From assembly GCF_004522155.1 (NCBI RefSeq), contig NZ_SDEA01000004.1:1-64000 (forward strand): a DNA stretch of 64,000 bases, written 5' to 3'. This DNA is from Paracoccus luteus (GTDB lineage: Bacteria > Pseudomonadota > Alphaproteobacteria > Rhodobacterales > Rhodobacteraceae). Positions 17,164 to 26,612 of this stretch are shown one piece after another. The notes beneath the pieces are model-generated. The model had not been told where the DNA came from, made no database searches, and saw only the letters and a list, made by a program, of their open reading frames with translations. Position 1 is the first letter of the stretch; each line of letters begins with the position of its first letter. A program made the position numbers and the translations under genes.

Positions 17164-18177
17164 TCACAGGCGCACCCAGCGGTGGAACAGGTCGCCGGCG
17201 ATGGGCCGCGTCTCGGCCAAGGCAAAGCGCGGGGCGTCGGCCAGCGCGGTCAGGTGCAGCGGCCCCACGGACGCGCGGCCGTCGGCCCCCAGTGCAAGCC
17301 CCGCCGTGTGGCCGACCAGCTCGTCCACCAGCCCCGCGGACAGCAGCGCCGCGGCAAGCTGCCCGCCGCCCTCGCAGAACACCCGCGTCAGCCCGCGCCG
17401 TCCCAGTTCCGCCAGCGCCTCCGGCAGGGGGCCGGGCAGGATCCACAGCGGCCCGTGGTCGGCGTCCTCGGGCGGCAGGGCAGGGATGTCGCCGTTGGCG
17501 ATGACCACCCGCGCCGGCTGGCGCACGCTGCCCAGCCCGCGCACGTTCAGCGCCGGACGATCCGCGCGCGCCGTCCCGGCCCCGACCATCACCGCGTCAT
17601 GCGTCAGCCGCAGCAGATGGACGTGCCGGCGCGCCGCCGGCCCGGTAATCCAGCGGCTTTCGCCGGCCGCCGTGGCGATCCGCCCGTCAAAGCTGGTCGC
17701 GAGCTTGAGCGTGACCATCGGCCGGCCCTGCGTGACCCGTGTCAGGAAGCCGCGCTGCAAGGCCGCCGCGCGCGTCGCGCGCAGCCCCTCGGTCACGGCG
17801 ACGCCGGCGGCGCGCAGCATGGCGTGGCCCCGGCCCGCGACACGCGCATCGGGATCGGTCATCGCGCTGACCACGCGCGAGATCCCCGCGTCGATCAGCC
17901 CCTGCGCGCAGGGGGGCGTCCGGCCATGGTGGGCGCACGGTTCCAGCGTGACAAAGGCCGTGGCCCCGCGGGCTGCCGGTCCGGCCTGATCAAGCGCCAT
18001 CCGTTCGGCATGCGGGCGCCCGCCGGGCATGGTCCAGCCGCGGCCGACGACACGGCCGTCGCGCACGATCACGCATCCGACCGCGGGGTTGGGCCAGACA
18101 TTTCCCAAGCCCCGCCGCGCCAACACCAGCGCGTGGTCCATGTGGCGCAGGTCGTCCGCCACAGCCCCGGCGCTCAA
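17164..18177 (-). CDS. ribD: bifunctional riboflavin deaminase/reductase RibD
   Basis: A 337-residue enzyme acting on the GTP-derived pyrimidine early in the riboflavin pathway. The N-terminal deaminase domain has the zinc site H56-A-E58, with C81 and C90 in [11 protein letters not shown]. The C-terminal reductase domain starts near [17 protein letters not shown] and contains [11 protein letters not shown] and VFCEGGG. The start is probably TTG 18177, which overlaps the nrdR stop (TTGA); an internal ATG lies at 18141. It is separated from ribE by the capsule genes, so the pathway is split into two minus-strand blocks. Confidence 0.94.
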   Translation of the reverse strand: MSAGAVADDLRHMDHALVLARRGLGNVWPNPAVGCVIVRDGRVVGRGWTMPGGRPHAERMALDQAGPAARGATAFVTLEPCAHHGRTPPCAQGLIDAGISRVVSAMTDPDARVAGRGHAMLRAAGVAVTEGLRATRAAALQRGFLTRVTQGRPMVTLKLATSFDGRIATAAGESRWITGPAARRHVHLLRLTHDAVMVGAGTARADRPALNVRGLGSVRQPARVVIANGDIPALPPEDADHGPLWILPGPLPEALAELGRRGLTRVFCEGGGQLAAALLSAGLVDELVGHTAGLALGADGRASVGPLHLTALADAPRFALAETRPIAGDLFHRWVRL

Positions 18178-18638
18178 TCTTCAGTGCCGGCGGGGCGCAG
18201 TTCGGACACGAAGCCGTCGAAGTCGTCCGCCGTCTGGAAGTTCTTGTAGACGCTGGCGAACCGCACATAGGCCACGGTGTCGATCCGGGCCAGCGTCTCC
18301 ATCACGATCTCTCCGATGACTTTGGATGAGATGTCGGTTTCGCCCATGCTCTCCAGCCGCCGCACGATGCCCGAGATCATCTGGTCGATGCGCTCGGGCT
18401 CGACCGGGCGTTTCTGCATGGCGATGCGGATCGAGCGGGCAAGCTTGTCACGCTCGAAATCCTCGCGCCGGCCGGACGACTTGATCACCACCAGATCGCG
18501 CAGCTGCACCCGTTCATAGGTGGTGAACCGCCCGCCGCACGCCGGGCAAAAGCGGCGGCGGCGGATGGCCACGTTATCCTCGGCCGGGCGCGAGTCCTTG
18601 ACCTGGGTATCGACGTTTCCGCAGAACGGACAGCGCAT
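18174..18638 (-). CDS. nrdR: transcriptional repressor NrdR
   Basis: A 154-residue zinc finger/ATP-cone repressor of ribonucleotide reductase genes that responds to dNTP/ATP levels. The zinc ribbon cysteines are C3, C6, C31 and C34 (MRCPFCGN and FCPACGGRF), with the RRRR basic patch between. The ATP-cone follows with [17 protein letters not shown]. The length is standard. It is first of the nrdR-ribD pair and overlaps ribD by 4 bases. Confidence 0.96.
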   Translation of the reverse strand: MRCPFCGNVDTQVKDSRPAEDNVAIRRRRFCPACGGRFTTYERVQLRDLVVIKSSGRREDFERDKLARSIRIAMQKRPVEPERIDQMISGIVRRLESMGETDISSKVIGEIVMETLARIDTVAYVRFASVYKNFQTADDFDGFVSELRPAGTED

Positions 18639-18769
18639 GGGTTGTTCCCGCCCCCGATTGATCCACAGCCACTATACATCGCGCCGCGTCCTTGGGTAGC
18701 GGGCCTGTGCGGCCCCTATATGCGCTGTGGCCGGGCTGCTATACCCGGCGGGCAGCATGCCTTGCCTGC

Positions 18770-19108
18770 TCAGGACTGCAACCAGCCGTGCCAGTCGAAA
18801 TCGCGCACCCGGTCCTGTTCGGCGCGCGCGCCCGCCTCGCCGCCAAAGCGGTCGACGATGTCCTGCGCGGGCAGCATCAGGAAACGCCCGGCGTTGTCCG
18901 GCGGGATGACGGTGGTCGTCGCGTCCGGCAGGCCGGTGCTGGCGAACCATTCGCTGAGCCGCCCCATTGCCTTGCCCACCGTGCGGGCGCTCGCGCCCTG
19001 CCCCACCAGCTCTGCCAGCTCGTCGTGCGTCAGGTGCAGCTTGCCGCCGTCCGCACGGCTGCGGACCAGCGCGACCAGCGCATGTTTCTGGAAATCGGTC
19101 AGTTTCAT
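18770..19108 (-). CDS. small cytoplasmic protein with a possible winged-helix start
   Basis: A 112-residue protein I do not recognise. The N-terminal half (LTDFQKHALVALVRSR, LHLTHDELAELVGQGASARTVGKAMGRLSEW) reads like a helix-turn-helix or winged helix. The C-terminal half ends in RVRDFDWHGWLQS. There is no signal peptide or membrane helix. ATG 19108 is chosen because GGAGG lies 6 bases upstream. It lies downstream of rmuC on the same strand after a 50-base gap. A regulatory role is only suggested. Confidence 0.65.
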   Translation of the reverse strand: MKLTDFQKHALVALVRSRADGGKLHLTHDELAELVGQGASARTVGKAMGRLSEWFASTGLPDATTTVIPPDNAGRFLMLPAQDIVDRFGGEAGARAEQDRVRDFDWHGWLQS

Positions 19109-19158
19109 GGATGCCTCCGCTCTGGACACTCCAATGCCGAGAGGACGCGCGGGTTCCG

Positions 19159-20550
19159 TCACTCGGCGGCGGTCGCGTCGGCCGGGACGTCGGCGGGGGC
19201 ATCGTCATGGGCCAGCGCGATCTGCCGCGTCGTGCGCGCGCCCAGCTCGCGCAGCATCTCGGCCTGGCGGATGACGTTGCCGGGGCCGCGCGACAACCGG
19301 CCCATCGCCGTGGCGTGGGCGCGGGCGGCGGCGTCCAGCGCGGCACCGGCCTCGTCCAGCGCGGCGACGACGCCCGCCAGCTTGTCGTAAATCGCGCCCG
19401 CGCGGGCCGCGATCTCGGCCGCGTTGCGGTCGCGCCGCTCGACCGTCCACAGATGTTCGACGGTCCGCAGCGCCAGCAGCAGGGTGGACGGCGTGGCCAG
19501 CCCCACCCGGCGTTCCAGCGCGAAGGCGGTCAGGGCGGGATCGGCGCGCAGCGCCTCGGCAAAGGCCGCCTCGACCGGCAGGAACATCAGGACATAATCG
19601 ACCGTGCCCGCGTCCAGCGCCTGATAGCCGCGGCCCGACAGTTCCGTGACATGGGCGCGGACCGCCGCGACATGGCGGCGCAGGGCGGCGGCGCGGGTGT
19701 CGTCGTCCTCGGCCGCGCTGGCGTCGGCATAGGCGTTCAGCGAGCATTTGGCGTCGATCACCAGGGACCGGCCGCCGGGCATGTCGACCACAACGTCGGG
19801 CCGCCACAGCCTGCCATCAGCGTCGCGGGCGGCTGACTGGGTGCGAAAATGCTGTCCCGCCACAAGCCCGGCGGTTTCCAGAACCCGCGCCAGGATCATC
19901 TCGCCCCAGGCGCCCTGCCGCTGCTTGTCGCCTTTCAGCGCGCGGGTCAGCGCCACGGCGTCGCGGCCGATCTCTTCGGACCGGCGGGCGAGTCCCGCGA
20001 TCTGTTCGCGCAGCGCCGCCTCGGCCGCGGCCCCGGCGCGCTGGCCGGCCTGCATTTCGTCCTGGAACCGGGCGACCTGATCGCGAAAGGGGGTCAGCAG
20101 CGCGCCCAGCCGGTCGGCATGGGCGCGTTCCAGATCGGCACCCTGACGGCGCAGGCTGTCGTCGGCCAGCTGCCGGAACTGGGCGGCCATGTCGTCGCGC
20201 AAATTTTGCAGCACCGCGGTCTCGCGCGCGGCCAGATCGGCGTCGCGGGCGGCGCTGAGCCGGGCGGCGTCGAGCGCGCGTTCGACGGCGCCCGCGTGCT
20301 GGCGGGACTGGTGCAGCGCGTCGCTCAGGCCGTCGCGCTCTTCGGCCAGCTCGGCAAGGCGCGTGGCCTGAGCGGCCAGCCGTTCGCGCGCGGCGGCCTG
20401 CTCGATGCGCAGCTGGTCCAGCCCCGCCCGCGCGCCGCCAAGGCGGCGACGCAGCGCGATGCCCCGCAGCATCAGGGCCAGCACCAGCGCCGCCAGACCC
20501 AAGGCCCACGCCTGCGCGGGCAGGAACGCGGCCAGTTCGCCCCCCGTCAT
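19159..20550 (-). CDS. rmuC: DNA recombination protein RmuC
   Basis: A 463-residue RmuC family protein, thought to be a nuclease that limits recombination at inverted repeats. It has an N-terminal membrane helix (about 10-28), a long coiled coil (about 35-200, rich in AARERLA, LAEERDGL and similar heptads), then the conserved domain: GAWGEMILARVLETAGL, RPDVVVDMPGGRSLVIDAK, YVLMFLPVEAAF and ALRTVEHLWTVER. The start at ATG 20550 immediately precedes the membrane helix. Family assignment is strong; the exact biochemistry in this organism is not known. Confidence 0.93.
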   Translation of the reverse strand: MTGGELAAFLPAQAWALGLAALVLALMLRGIALRRRLGGARAGLDQLRIEQAAARERLAAQATRLAELAEERDGLSDALHQSRQHAGAVERALDAARLSAARDADLAARETAVLQNLRDDMAAQFRQLADDSLRRQGADLERAHADRLGALLTPFRDQVARFQDEMQAGQRAGAAAEAALREQIAGLARRSEEIGRDAVALTRALKGDKQRQGAWGEMILARVLETAGLVAGQHFRTQSAARDADGRLWRPDVVVDMPGGRSLVIDAKCSLNAYADASAAEDDDTRAAALRRHVAAVRAHVTELSGRGYQALDAGTVDYVLMFLPVEAAFAEALRADPALTAFALERRVGLATPSTLLLALRTVEHLWTVERRDRNAAEIAARAGAIYDKLAGVVAALDEAGAALDAAARAHATAMGRLSRGPGNVIRQAEMLRELGARTTRQIALAHDDAPADVPADATAAE

Positions 20551-20665
20551 GCGCCGGACCCTGCCGCAGCCTGCCTCGCCTGTCCCGATTTCACCGCAGC
20601 CTTCCCCGTTTTCGGCATTGTTCCTGATTTGGTCCGAAACCGCAACGCCCGCTGCAAGGGCGCTT

Positions 20666-21082
20666 TCAGCCCTCGGGCTGCCCGCTGCGTTCGCGCAGAA
20701 ACGACAGGACGCCGGCGGCATAGGCGCGCCGGTCCCAGGGGGCGACCCCGTGATCGGCCAGCCATGCCAGGATCGAACGATCCGCGCGGGTGGAATAGCC
20801 CATGTCCCAGCCGTTGAACCGGCGTTCGGCCTGCTGGTCCCGCGAAAGCGTCGTCACCCCATAATGGCGCGGGTCGCGCATCAGGCGTCCCGCGATCAGG
20901 TCCAACGGTTCCAGCGGCCCCTCGAGCCACTGGAAGAAAAACCCGTCCTCGTGGTGCAGGAAGCCGGTCAGGTGCAGTTCGCCATTGATCCGCGCCGCCT
21001 GCGCCATCAGGTCGCGGGCGGCGTCGCTGTTGGGCGGCATCTCGCTTTCGCTGCGATACAGGAAGTGCGCCAGTTCCGTCAT
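20666..21082 (-). CDS. BLUF-domain blue-light receptor protein
   Basis: A 138-residue protein that is essentially a lone BLUF domain, which binds FAD and senses blue light. Key residues are in place: Y9 in FLYRSES, N33 in RINGELHLTG, Q51 in FFFQWLEG, then DPRHYGV and W92/M94 in NGWDMGY. The Tyr/Gln pair drives the light-induced hydrogen-bond switch. There is no attached EAL, cyclase or helix-turn-helix domain, so output must go through a partner. ATG 21082 is preferred to the GTG two codons upstream. It lies between rmuC and rpoD on the minus strand. Confidence 0.88.
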   Translation of the reverse strand: MTELAHFLYRSESEMPPNSDAARDLMAQAARINGELHLTGFLHHEDGFFFQWLEGPLEPLDLIAGRLMRDPRHYGVTTLSRDQQAERRFNGWDMGYSTRADRSILAWLADHGVAPWDRRAYAAGVLSFLRERSGQPEG

Positions 21083-21171
21083 CCACACGTCCCACCAGCC
21101 CGACCGGGCGTTCGCACAGCTTTCCTGATGACCCGCGCCGCGGCGATTCCGCGACGCGGGGGACGGTCCCC

Positions 21172-23163
21172 TTACTGGTCGAGGAAACTGCGCAGCTTGC
21201 GCGAACGCGAGGGGTGCTTTAGCTTGCGCAGCGCCTTGGCTTCGATCTGGCGGATGCGTTCGCGGGTGACGCTGAACTGCTGGCCCACCTCTTCCAGCGT
21301 GTGATCGGTGTTCATGCCTATGCCGAAACGCATCCGCAGCACCCGTTCCTCGCGCGGGGTCAGCGACGACAGAACCCGCGTCGTGGTTTCCTTCAGGTTC
21401 TCCTGAATGGCCGAGTCCAGCGGCAGGACGGCGTTCTTGTCCTCGATGAAATCGCCAAGCTGGCTGTCCTCCTCGTCCCCGATGGGGGTTTCAAGGCTGA
21501 TCGGCTCCTTGGCGATCTTCATCACCTTGCGAACCTTTTCCAGCGGCATCTGCAGCTTCTCGGCCAGCTCCTCGGGCGTCGGTTCCCGTCCGATCTCGTG
21601 CAGCATCTGGCGGCCGGTGCGGACCAGCTTGTTGATCGTCTCGATCATGTGGACCGGGATGCGGATGGTGCGCGCCTGATCCGCGATGCTGCGCGTGATC
21701 GCCTGCCGGATCCACCAGGTCGCATAGGTCGAGAACTTGTAGCCGCGGCGATACTCGAACTTGTCCACCGCCTTCATCAGGCCGATGTTGCCTTCCTGAA
21801 TGAGATCAAGGAACTGCAGGCCGCGGTTCGTGTATTTCTTGGCGATGGAGATCACCAGCCGCAGGTTCGCCTCGACCATCTCCTTCTTGGCCTGACGCGC
21901 CTCTTTCTCGCCGCGCTGGACCTGGTTCACGATCCGGCGGAACTCCTCGATATCGACGCCGACGTGCTGGCCGACCATCGCCATCTCGCTGCGCAGGGTC
22001 TCGACCTGGGGGCGCGAGCGGTCGAACAGCGCCTGCCAGCCCCGGCCCTTGTTGCCGCCCATGCGGTCGACCCAGGTCGGGTCCAGTTCCGAACCGCGAT
22101 AGGCGTCGATGAACTCGCGCCGATTGATCCGCGCGGCGTCGGCCAGCTTGACCATGCCGGAATCGATGGTGACGATACGGCGGTTGATGCCATAGATCTG
22201 GTCGACCAGCGCCTCGATGCGGTTGTTGTGCAGGTGCAGTTCGTTGACCAGCGCGACGATCTCGGACCGCAGCTTCTGATAGGCGGCCTCGTCGGTGGCC
22301 GAAAAGCTCGCGTCCTCGTTCAGCGTGGCCGACATGCGGTTGTCCTGCATGTGGGCCAGGTCTTCATAGTCGCGCGCGATCGCCTCCAGCGTTTCAAGAA
22401 CGCGCGGCTTCAGGCTCGCCTCCATCGCGGCCAGCGACAGGTTCTGGCCGTCGTCGTCCTCGTCCTCGTCGCCGTCGCGGCGCAGGGGGTTCCCGTCCGC
22501 GTCAACCTCGTCGCCCTGCCAGCCGGGCTTTTCGGCGGCATCGGACGGGGCGGCGACGCCCAGCGGCAGGTCGACGGGCAGTTCGTCGTCCTCGTCCTCG
22601 CCCATGGCCCGGCCAAAGGTCGTTTCCAGGTCGATGACGTCGCGCAGCAGGATGTCTTCGTTCAACAGCTCCTGGCGCCACATGGTGATGGCCTTGAAGG
22701 TCAGCGGGCTTTCGCACAGGCCCGCGATCATCGTGTTGCGCCCGGCCTCGATCCGCTTGGCGATGGCGATCTCGCCCTCGCGCGACAACAGCTCGACGCT
22801 GCCCATCTCGCGCAGATACATCCGCACCGGGTCATCGGTGCGGTCCAGCTTCTCCGTCTCGGTGGTCGACACGGCGATTTCGCGGCTGGTGGAGGCGGGC
22901 ACGATCTCGCCGCCGGTCTCGGGGCCTTCCTCGGCCTCGTCGTCCTCGATGACGTTGATGCCCATTTCGGACAGCATCGACATCACATCCTCGATCTGCT
23001 CGGACGAGACCTGTTCGGGCGGCAGGACGGTGTTCAGCTGGTCATAGGTGATATAGCCACGCTCGCGCGCGTCGGCGATCATGCGCTTGACCGCCGCCTG
23101 GCTCATGTCCAGCGAGGGGTCTTCATCCTTGGCGTCCGGCTTGTCGTCGTCGTCCTTGGCCAT
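21172..23163 (-). CDS. rpoD: primary sigma factor RpoD (sigma-70)
   Basis: A 663-residue housekeeping sigma factor. Region 1.1 starts near [22 protein letters not shown]; an acidic non-conserved region follows ([11 protein letters not shown]). Regions 2.1-2.4 contain [26 protein letters not shown] and [15 protein letters not shown]. Region 3 has [17 protein letters not shown], and region 4 ends with [20 protein letters not shown] and [22 protein letters not shown] 23163 is supported by AAGGA upstream and by the family start. It lies downstream of dnaG, the usual macromolecular-synthesis arrangement. Confidence 0.97.
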   Translation of the reverse strand: MAKDDDDKPDAKDEDPSLDMSQAAVKRMIADARERGYITYDQLNTVLPPEQVSSEQIEDVMSMLSEMGINVIEDDEAEEGPETGGEIVPASTSREIAVSTTETEKLDRTDDPVRMYLREMGSVELLSREGEIAIAKRIEAGRNTMIAGLCESPLTFKAITMWRQELLNEDILLRDVIDLETTFGRAMGEDEDDELPVDLPLGVAAPSDAAEKPGWQGDEVDADGNPLRRDGDEDEDDDGQNLSLAAMEASLKPRVLETLEAIARDYEDLAHMQDNRMSATLNEDASFSATDEAAYQKLRSEIVALVNELHLHNNRIEALVDQIYGINRRIVTIDSGMVKLADAARINRREFIDAYRGSELDPTWVDRMGGNKGRGWQALFDRSRPQVETLRSEMAMVGQHVGVDIEEFRRIVNQVQRGEKEARQAKKEMVEANLRLVISIAKKYTNRGLQFLDLIQEGNIGLMKAVDKFEYRRGYKFSTYATWWIRQAITRSIADQARTIRIPVHMIETINKLVRTGRQMLHEIGREPTPEELAEKLQMPLEKVRKVMKIAKEPISLETPIGDEEDSQLGDFIEDKNAVLPLDSAIQENLKETTTRVLSSLTPREERVLRMRFGIGMNTDHTLEEVGQQFSVTRERIRQIEAKALRKLKHPSRSRKLRSFLDQ

Positions 23164-23325
23164 CGGGCTCGTCCTTCCAAAGATGATTCGCAGCACGGGT
23201 GATTCGCCGCGAATCAGGGCCGGTCTGACGGATGTTTTAGTGCAGGCGGCACCCGCGGTCAAAGCGCGGGGGCCGGGTGATTCGGGCGGGCCGTGGCGGC
23301 CCCCGTCGAACGGCCGAGCCGCCCG

Positions 23326-25239
23326 TCAGCCCTTGCGGTTGCGCATCAGCGCCTCGGCCCGGGCGCGGGCGGCGGCGAACTGGTCGGCCAGCGAGCGCTG
23401 GTCGCCCACGACGCCGCTGTCGCCGCCCAGGTCGGGGTGGTCGGCCTGCTGGCGCGCGCGGGCCGACTGCGACACCCGCCAGGTCAGGCCCTCGTCGGCC
23501 AGCCCCTCGATCTCGGTCTCGGCGCGGGCGATCTCGTCGCGGGCGGCGCGATGCGCCTCGATCCGGTCCAGCGCGTTCAACAGCATCGGCCGGGCGGCCG
23601 CCGCGCCGGCCCCCAGGCGGGTGATCGCCGGTGCTGCGCGGACATGGGGATCGGCCATGATCGCGTCAAGGGCGGCGCGCCCGGCGGGGCTGGACGCGCC
23701 CGCCAGCAGGTCATGGACCAGCGCCGCGCGTCCGGTGTCGGCCGGGTCCAGCCGTTCCAGCCGCGATTCGACCTGCCCGATCAGATCGGGGTGGGCGGCG
23801 CAGATCGCGAGGATCATCGCCTCGATCAGCGATTCCCCCCCGTCCCCGGCGGCGAGGTTCGAGGCGCGGGTCTGCGGCCGCGCCGGCTGCGGCGCGTCGC
23901 GGCGCACGAAGCGGCCGCGTTCCGTCCGCGCGGGGGCGAAATGCGCCCAGCGGCGGGACTTGATCTCGCGGGTGTAGTGGTCGCGCGTGGCGGGGTCGGG
24001 GATGCGCGCCACCGCCTCGGCCAGCGCGTGGTCCAACGCCGCCTTGCGTTCGGGGCTGTCGAAGTCGCGCCCCTCGGTCTCGCGCCGCCACAGCAGGTCC
24101 ACCAGCGGTTGCGCCTGGTCCAGCACGGCACGGATCGCGGCCGGCCCGCCCGCCCGGATCAGATCGTCGGGGTCTTGCCCGGCCGGCAACAGCGCGAATC
24201 GCAGCGCCTGCCCGGGCCCGGTCAGCGGCAGCGCCATGTCGATCAGCCGCATCGCCGCGCGCAGCCCCGCCGCGTCGCCGTCCAGCGCAATGACCGGTTC
24301 CGGCGAGACGCGCCACATCAGGCGCAGCTGGTCCTCGGTGATGGCGGTGCCCAGGGGGGCCACCGCGCCCTCGACGCCCGCGCGGACCAGCGCGATCACA
24401 TCCATATAGCCCTCGGCCACCACCAGCGGCTGGCCCTTGGCGACCGCCGACCGGGCAGGTCCGAGATTGTAGAGATTGCGCCCCTTGTCGAAGAGCGCCG
24501 TTTCCGGGCCGTTGAGGTATTTGGCCCGCGCATTCGGGTCCATCGCCCGCCCGCCGAAGGAAATGCAGCGCCCGCGCGCGTCGCGGATGGGAAAGATGAT
24601 GCGGCCGCGAAAGCGGTCATAGGCCGCGCCGCCGTCGCGCCCCGCGCGCCCGGTGTTGGCGTCGGGCTTGGCGGCAAGCCCGGCCTCGACCACCAGCCGT
24701 TCGGGGACGCCCGCGTCAAGCAAGTGGCGCAGCAGCCCCTGGCGCTGGTCGGGGGCAAAGCCGATCTCGAACCGGTCCAGCGCCGAGGCGTCCAGCCCGC
24801 GCCCCGACAGGTAATCGCGCGCCGCAGCCCCGCCGCCGGTCTGCAACTGCAGCCGGAACCAGCGCACGGCCCGGTCCATCACCTCGACCAGCTGCGCGCG
24901 GCGGTCGGTCGCGGCCTGTTCGCGGGGCGAGCGTTCGGGCATCGGCACGCCCGCCTCGGACGCCATCAGCGCCACGGCCTCGATGAAGCCAAGGCCCTCG
25001 GCCTCGCGCAAAAAGCCGAAGGCGTCGCCCTTGGCCTGGCAGCCGAAGCAGTAATAAAATCCCTTCTGATCATCGACATGGAAGGACGCCGATTTCTCGG
25101 CATGGAACGGACAGGGGGCCCACCAGTCGCCCTTGGCCTGGTTGGACTTGCGCAGATCCCACGTCACGCGGCGGCCCACGATCCGGCTGATCGGAACGCG
25201 GGTGCGCAGGTCGTCGAGGAATCCGGGCGGCAGGCTCAT
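23326..25239 (-). CDS. dnaG: DNA primase DnaG
   Basis: A 637-residue primase that makes RNA primers at the replication fork. The zinc-binding domain has C43, H46, C64 and C67 (CPFH and CFGC). The RNA polymerase core begins about residue 115 and the TOPRIM domain shows EGYMDVIALVRAG and the downstream ALDGDAAG acidic motif. The C-terminal helicase-interaction part is short and alanine/arginine-rich, ending in MRNRKG. ATG 25239 starts MSLPPGFLDDLRTRV, typical of the family. A gap of about 160 bases separates it from rpoD. Confidence 0.96.
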   Translation of the reverse strand: MSLPPGFLDDLRTRVPISRIVGRRVTWDLRKSNQAKGDWWAPCPFHAEKSASFHVDDQKGFYYCFGCQAKGDAFGFLREAEGLGFIEAVALMASEAGVPMPERSPREQAATDRRAQLVEVMDRAVRWFRLQLQTGGGAAARDYLSGRGLDASALDRFEIGFAPDQRQGLLRHLLDAGVPERLVVEAGLAAKPDANTGRAGRDGGAAYDRFRGRIIFPIRDARGRCISFGGRAMDPNARAKYLNGPETALFDKGRNLYNLGPARSAVAKGQPLVVAEGYMDVIALVRAGVEGAVAPLGTAITEDQLRLMWRVSPEPVIALDGDAAGLRAAMRLIDMALPLTGPGQALRFALLPAGQDPDDLIRAGGPAAIRAVLDQAQPLVDLLWRRETEGRDFDSPERKAALDHALAEAVARIPDPATRDHYTREIKSRRWAHFAPARTERGRFVRRDAPQPARPQTRASNLAAGDGGESLIEAMILAICAAHPDLIGQVESRLERLDPADTGRAALVHDLLAGASSPAGRAALDAIMADPHVRAAPAITRLGAGAAAARPMLLNALDRIEAHRAARDEIARAETEIEGLADEGLTWRVSQSARARQQADHPDLGGDSGVVGDQRSLADQFAAARARAEALMRNRKG

Positions 25240-25246
25240 GCGGCGA

Positions 25247-25834
25247 TCATCCCGCCCCGACCGCGCCCCGCACAAGCCCCCAATAATGGTCCGCGACCGC
25301 CGTGCGGTCCAGCCGCCCGCCCTGGCGAAACCAGTTGGTGACGCCGGTCAGCATGGCGATCAGCGCCATCGCCGTCAGTCGCGCGTCGGCCACCCGCATC
25401 ACGCCCGCGCGCGCGCCATCGCGCAGGATCGCGGTCAGCGCATCCTCGTAACGGCGGCGCAGCGCGGTGACGGCGGCGTGGTTTTCGGGGGTCAGGCTGC
25501 GAAGCTCCATATAGCTGAGGAAGACCTCGTCGGGGTGGTCCAGCGAATAGGCGATGTGAAAGCGCGCAAAGCGTTCCAGCCGGACCAGCGGCGGATCGCC
25601 GGGACGGTCGTCCCAGGCCGCCAGCAGCAGGTCCATATGCTCGATCAGCAGGCCCGCCAGCAGCCCCTGCTTGTCGGGGGTATAGGCGTAAAGCGTGCCG
25701 GCCTGCACCCCCACGGCGGCCGCGATCTGGCGCATGGTGACGGCCGCATAGCCGTGGCGCGCGAACAGCCCCCGCGCCGCCTGACGGACGAGCGGGCCGG
25801 TGATGTCGGCGCGGGAACCTGTGGTGCGGGCCAT
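25247..25834 (-). CDS. TetR family transcriptional regulator
   Basis: A 195-residue regulator. The DNA-binding helix-turn-helix is at about residues 15-55 (ARGLFARHGYAAVTMRQIAAAVGVQAGTLY), a standard TetR pattern. The C-terminal half (HIAYSLDHPDEVFLSYMELRSLTPEN, ALIAMLTGVTNWFRQGG) resembles the ligand-binding domain of regulators near acyl-CoA/fatty-acid genes, though no such genes are adjacent. ATG 25834 is chosen over a TTG 30 bases upstream. It ends 7 bases before dnaG, so read-through into dnaG is likely. Its target is unknown. Confidence 0.88.
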   Translation of the reverse strand: MARTTGSRADITGPLVRQAARGLFARHGYAAVTMRQIAAAVGVQAGTLYAYTPDKQGLLAGLLIEHMDLLLAAWDDRPGDPPLVRLERFARFHIAYSLDHPDEVFLSYMELRSLTPENHAAVTALRRRYEDALTAILRDGARAGVMRVADARLTAMALIAMLTGVTNWFRQGGRLDRTAVADHYWGLVRGAVGAG

Positions 25835-26054
25835 GCCGCGGGGTTCTAGGGCAGCGCGCCGCAAGGCGAAAGGCCCGAGGGGGACGGTTTGCGAGGCGGG
25901 CGTCCCGACCGGCGGCGGGGTCGCTGTGTTTTCCGGCCGGCCGGTCCGTCTGTGGGCGCTTGCCCACGCAAGGCGGCGGACCCCGCTTCGGACTATCTTT
26001 GCGACTCCCGGCGTGGCGCTTGCCCGCGCACTCCGGCGGACCTATCGTCGCGCC

Positions 26055-26600
26055 ATGCGTCCCACCCGACCCCGCCGCGCCCTGCCGTTCCTGTCCTGCG
26101 CCGTGGCGGCGGCGGTGCTGGCGCTGTCGGGCTGCGGGCAGGACGACGCCGCCTATCCCCGCCTGCTGCCGCTGTCGGAACTGAACCGCCCCCCCGCGAT
26201 CCCCGCCCATGCCCAGGACGCCGCCGCCGATCCGCAGGCGGTGGGCGCGGCGCTGCAGGCCCGCCGGGCTGAGGCGGCGGCCCGCGCCGGGGATGCGCGG
26301 GGACCGGTGGCGGACGCGGACGCGCTGGCCGGGCGCGCCCGCGCGCTGCGGACGCGGGCGGATGCGCTGGCCGCGACCGAACTGCCGCAAGGCCCGACCT
26401 CTGCCGCGACATCCGCCGCGACGCCCGTGGCCCCGCCAGAGGCCGCGACCGCCGCCCGCGCGCAGGCGCTGCGGGACCGCGCGCGGGCACTGTCGGAACG
26501 CCCCGTCGCGGGCCAGCCAGCCTGCCCGCCGGGCACCGCGGACGCCGCGGCAAGCCGTTGCAATCCGGGGACGGATCAGCCAAATCCCCGCGCGCCCTAG
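26055..26600 (+). CDS. alanine-rich lipoprotein
   Basis: A 181-residue predicted lipoprotein with a signal ending in LALSGC (lipidated C27). The mature part is low in complexity: alanine/arginine-rich helical repeats (ARAGDARG, ALAGRARALRTRADALAA, ARAQALRDRARALSERP) with a short conserved-looking N-terminal segment YPRLLPLSELNRPPAIP. Two cysteines near the end (ACPPG and SRCNPG) might form a disulfide. I do not recognise a family. It lies 12 bases upstream of lldD but has no evident link to lactate use. Confidence 0.7.
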   Translation: MRPTRPRRALPFLSCAVAAAVLALSGCGQDDAAYPRLLPLSELNRPPAIPAHAQDAAADPQAVGAALQARRAEAAARAGDARGPVADADALAGRARALRTRADALAATELPQGPTSAATSAATPVAPPEAATAARAQALRDRARALSERPVAGQPACPPGTADAAASRCNPGTDQPNPRAP

Positions 26601-26612
26601 GGAGTTCAGACC

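Noticed and set aside
21301..23202. Plus-strand open frame of 633 codons antisense to rpoD
   Set aside because: It lies fully opposite rpoD, which is certain from its sigma-factor regions.
23164..23325. Hairpin GATTCG-CCG-CGAATC and nearby GC-rich stems upstream of rpoD as an RNA element
   Set aside because: The stem is short and there is no T-tract or recognisable RNA family; it may be only part of the dnaG-rpoD spacer.
25800..26054. A longer form of the alanine-rich lipoprotein starting at 25800
   Set aside because: It would overlap the TetR gene and place a lipoprotein signal in the middle; ATG 26055 directly precedes the signal peptide.
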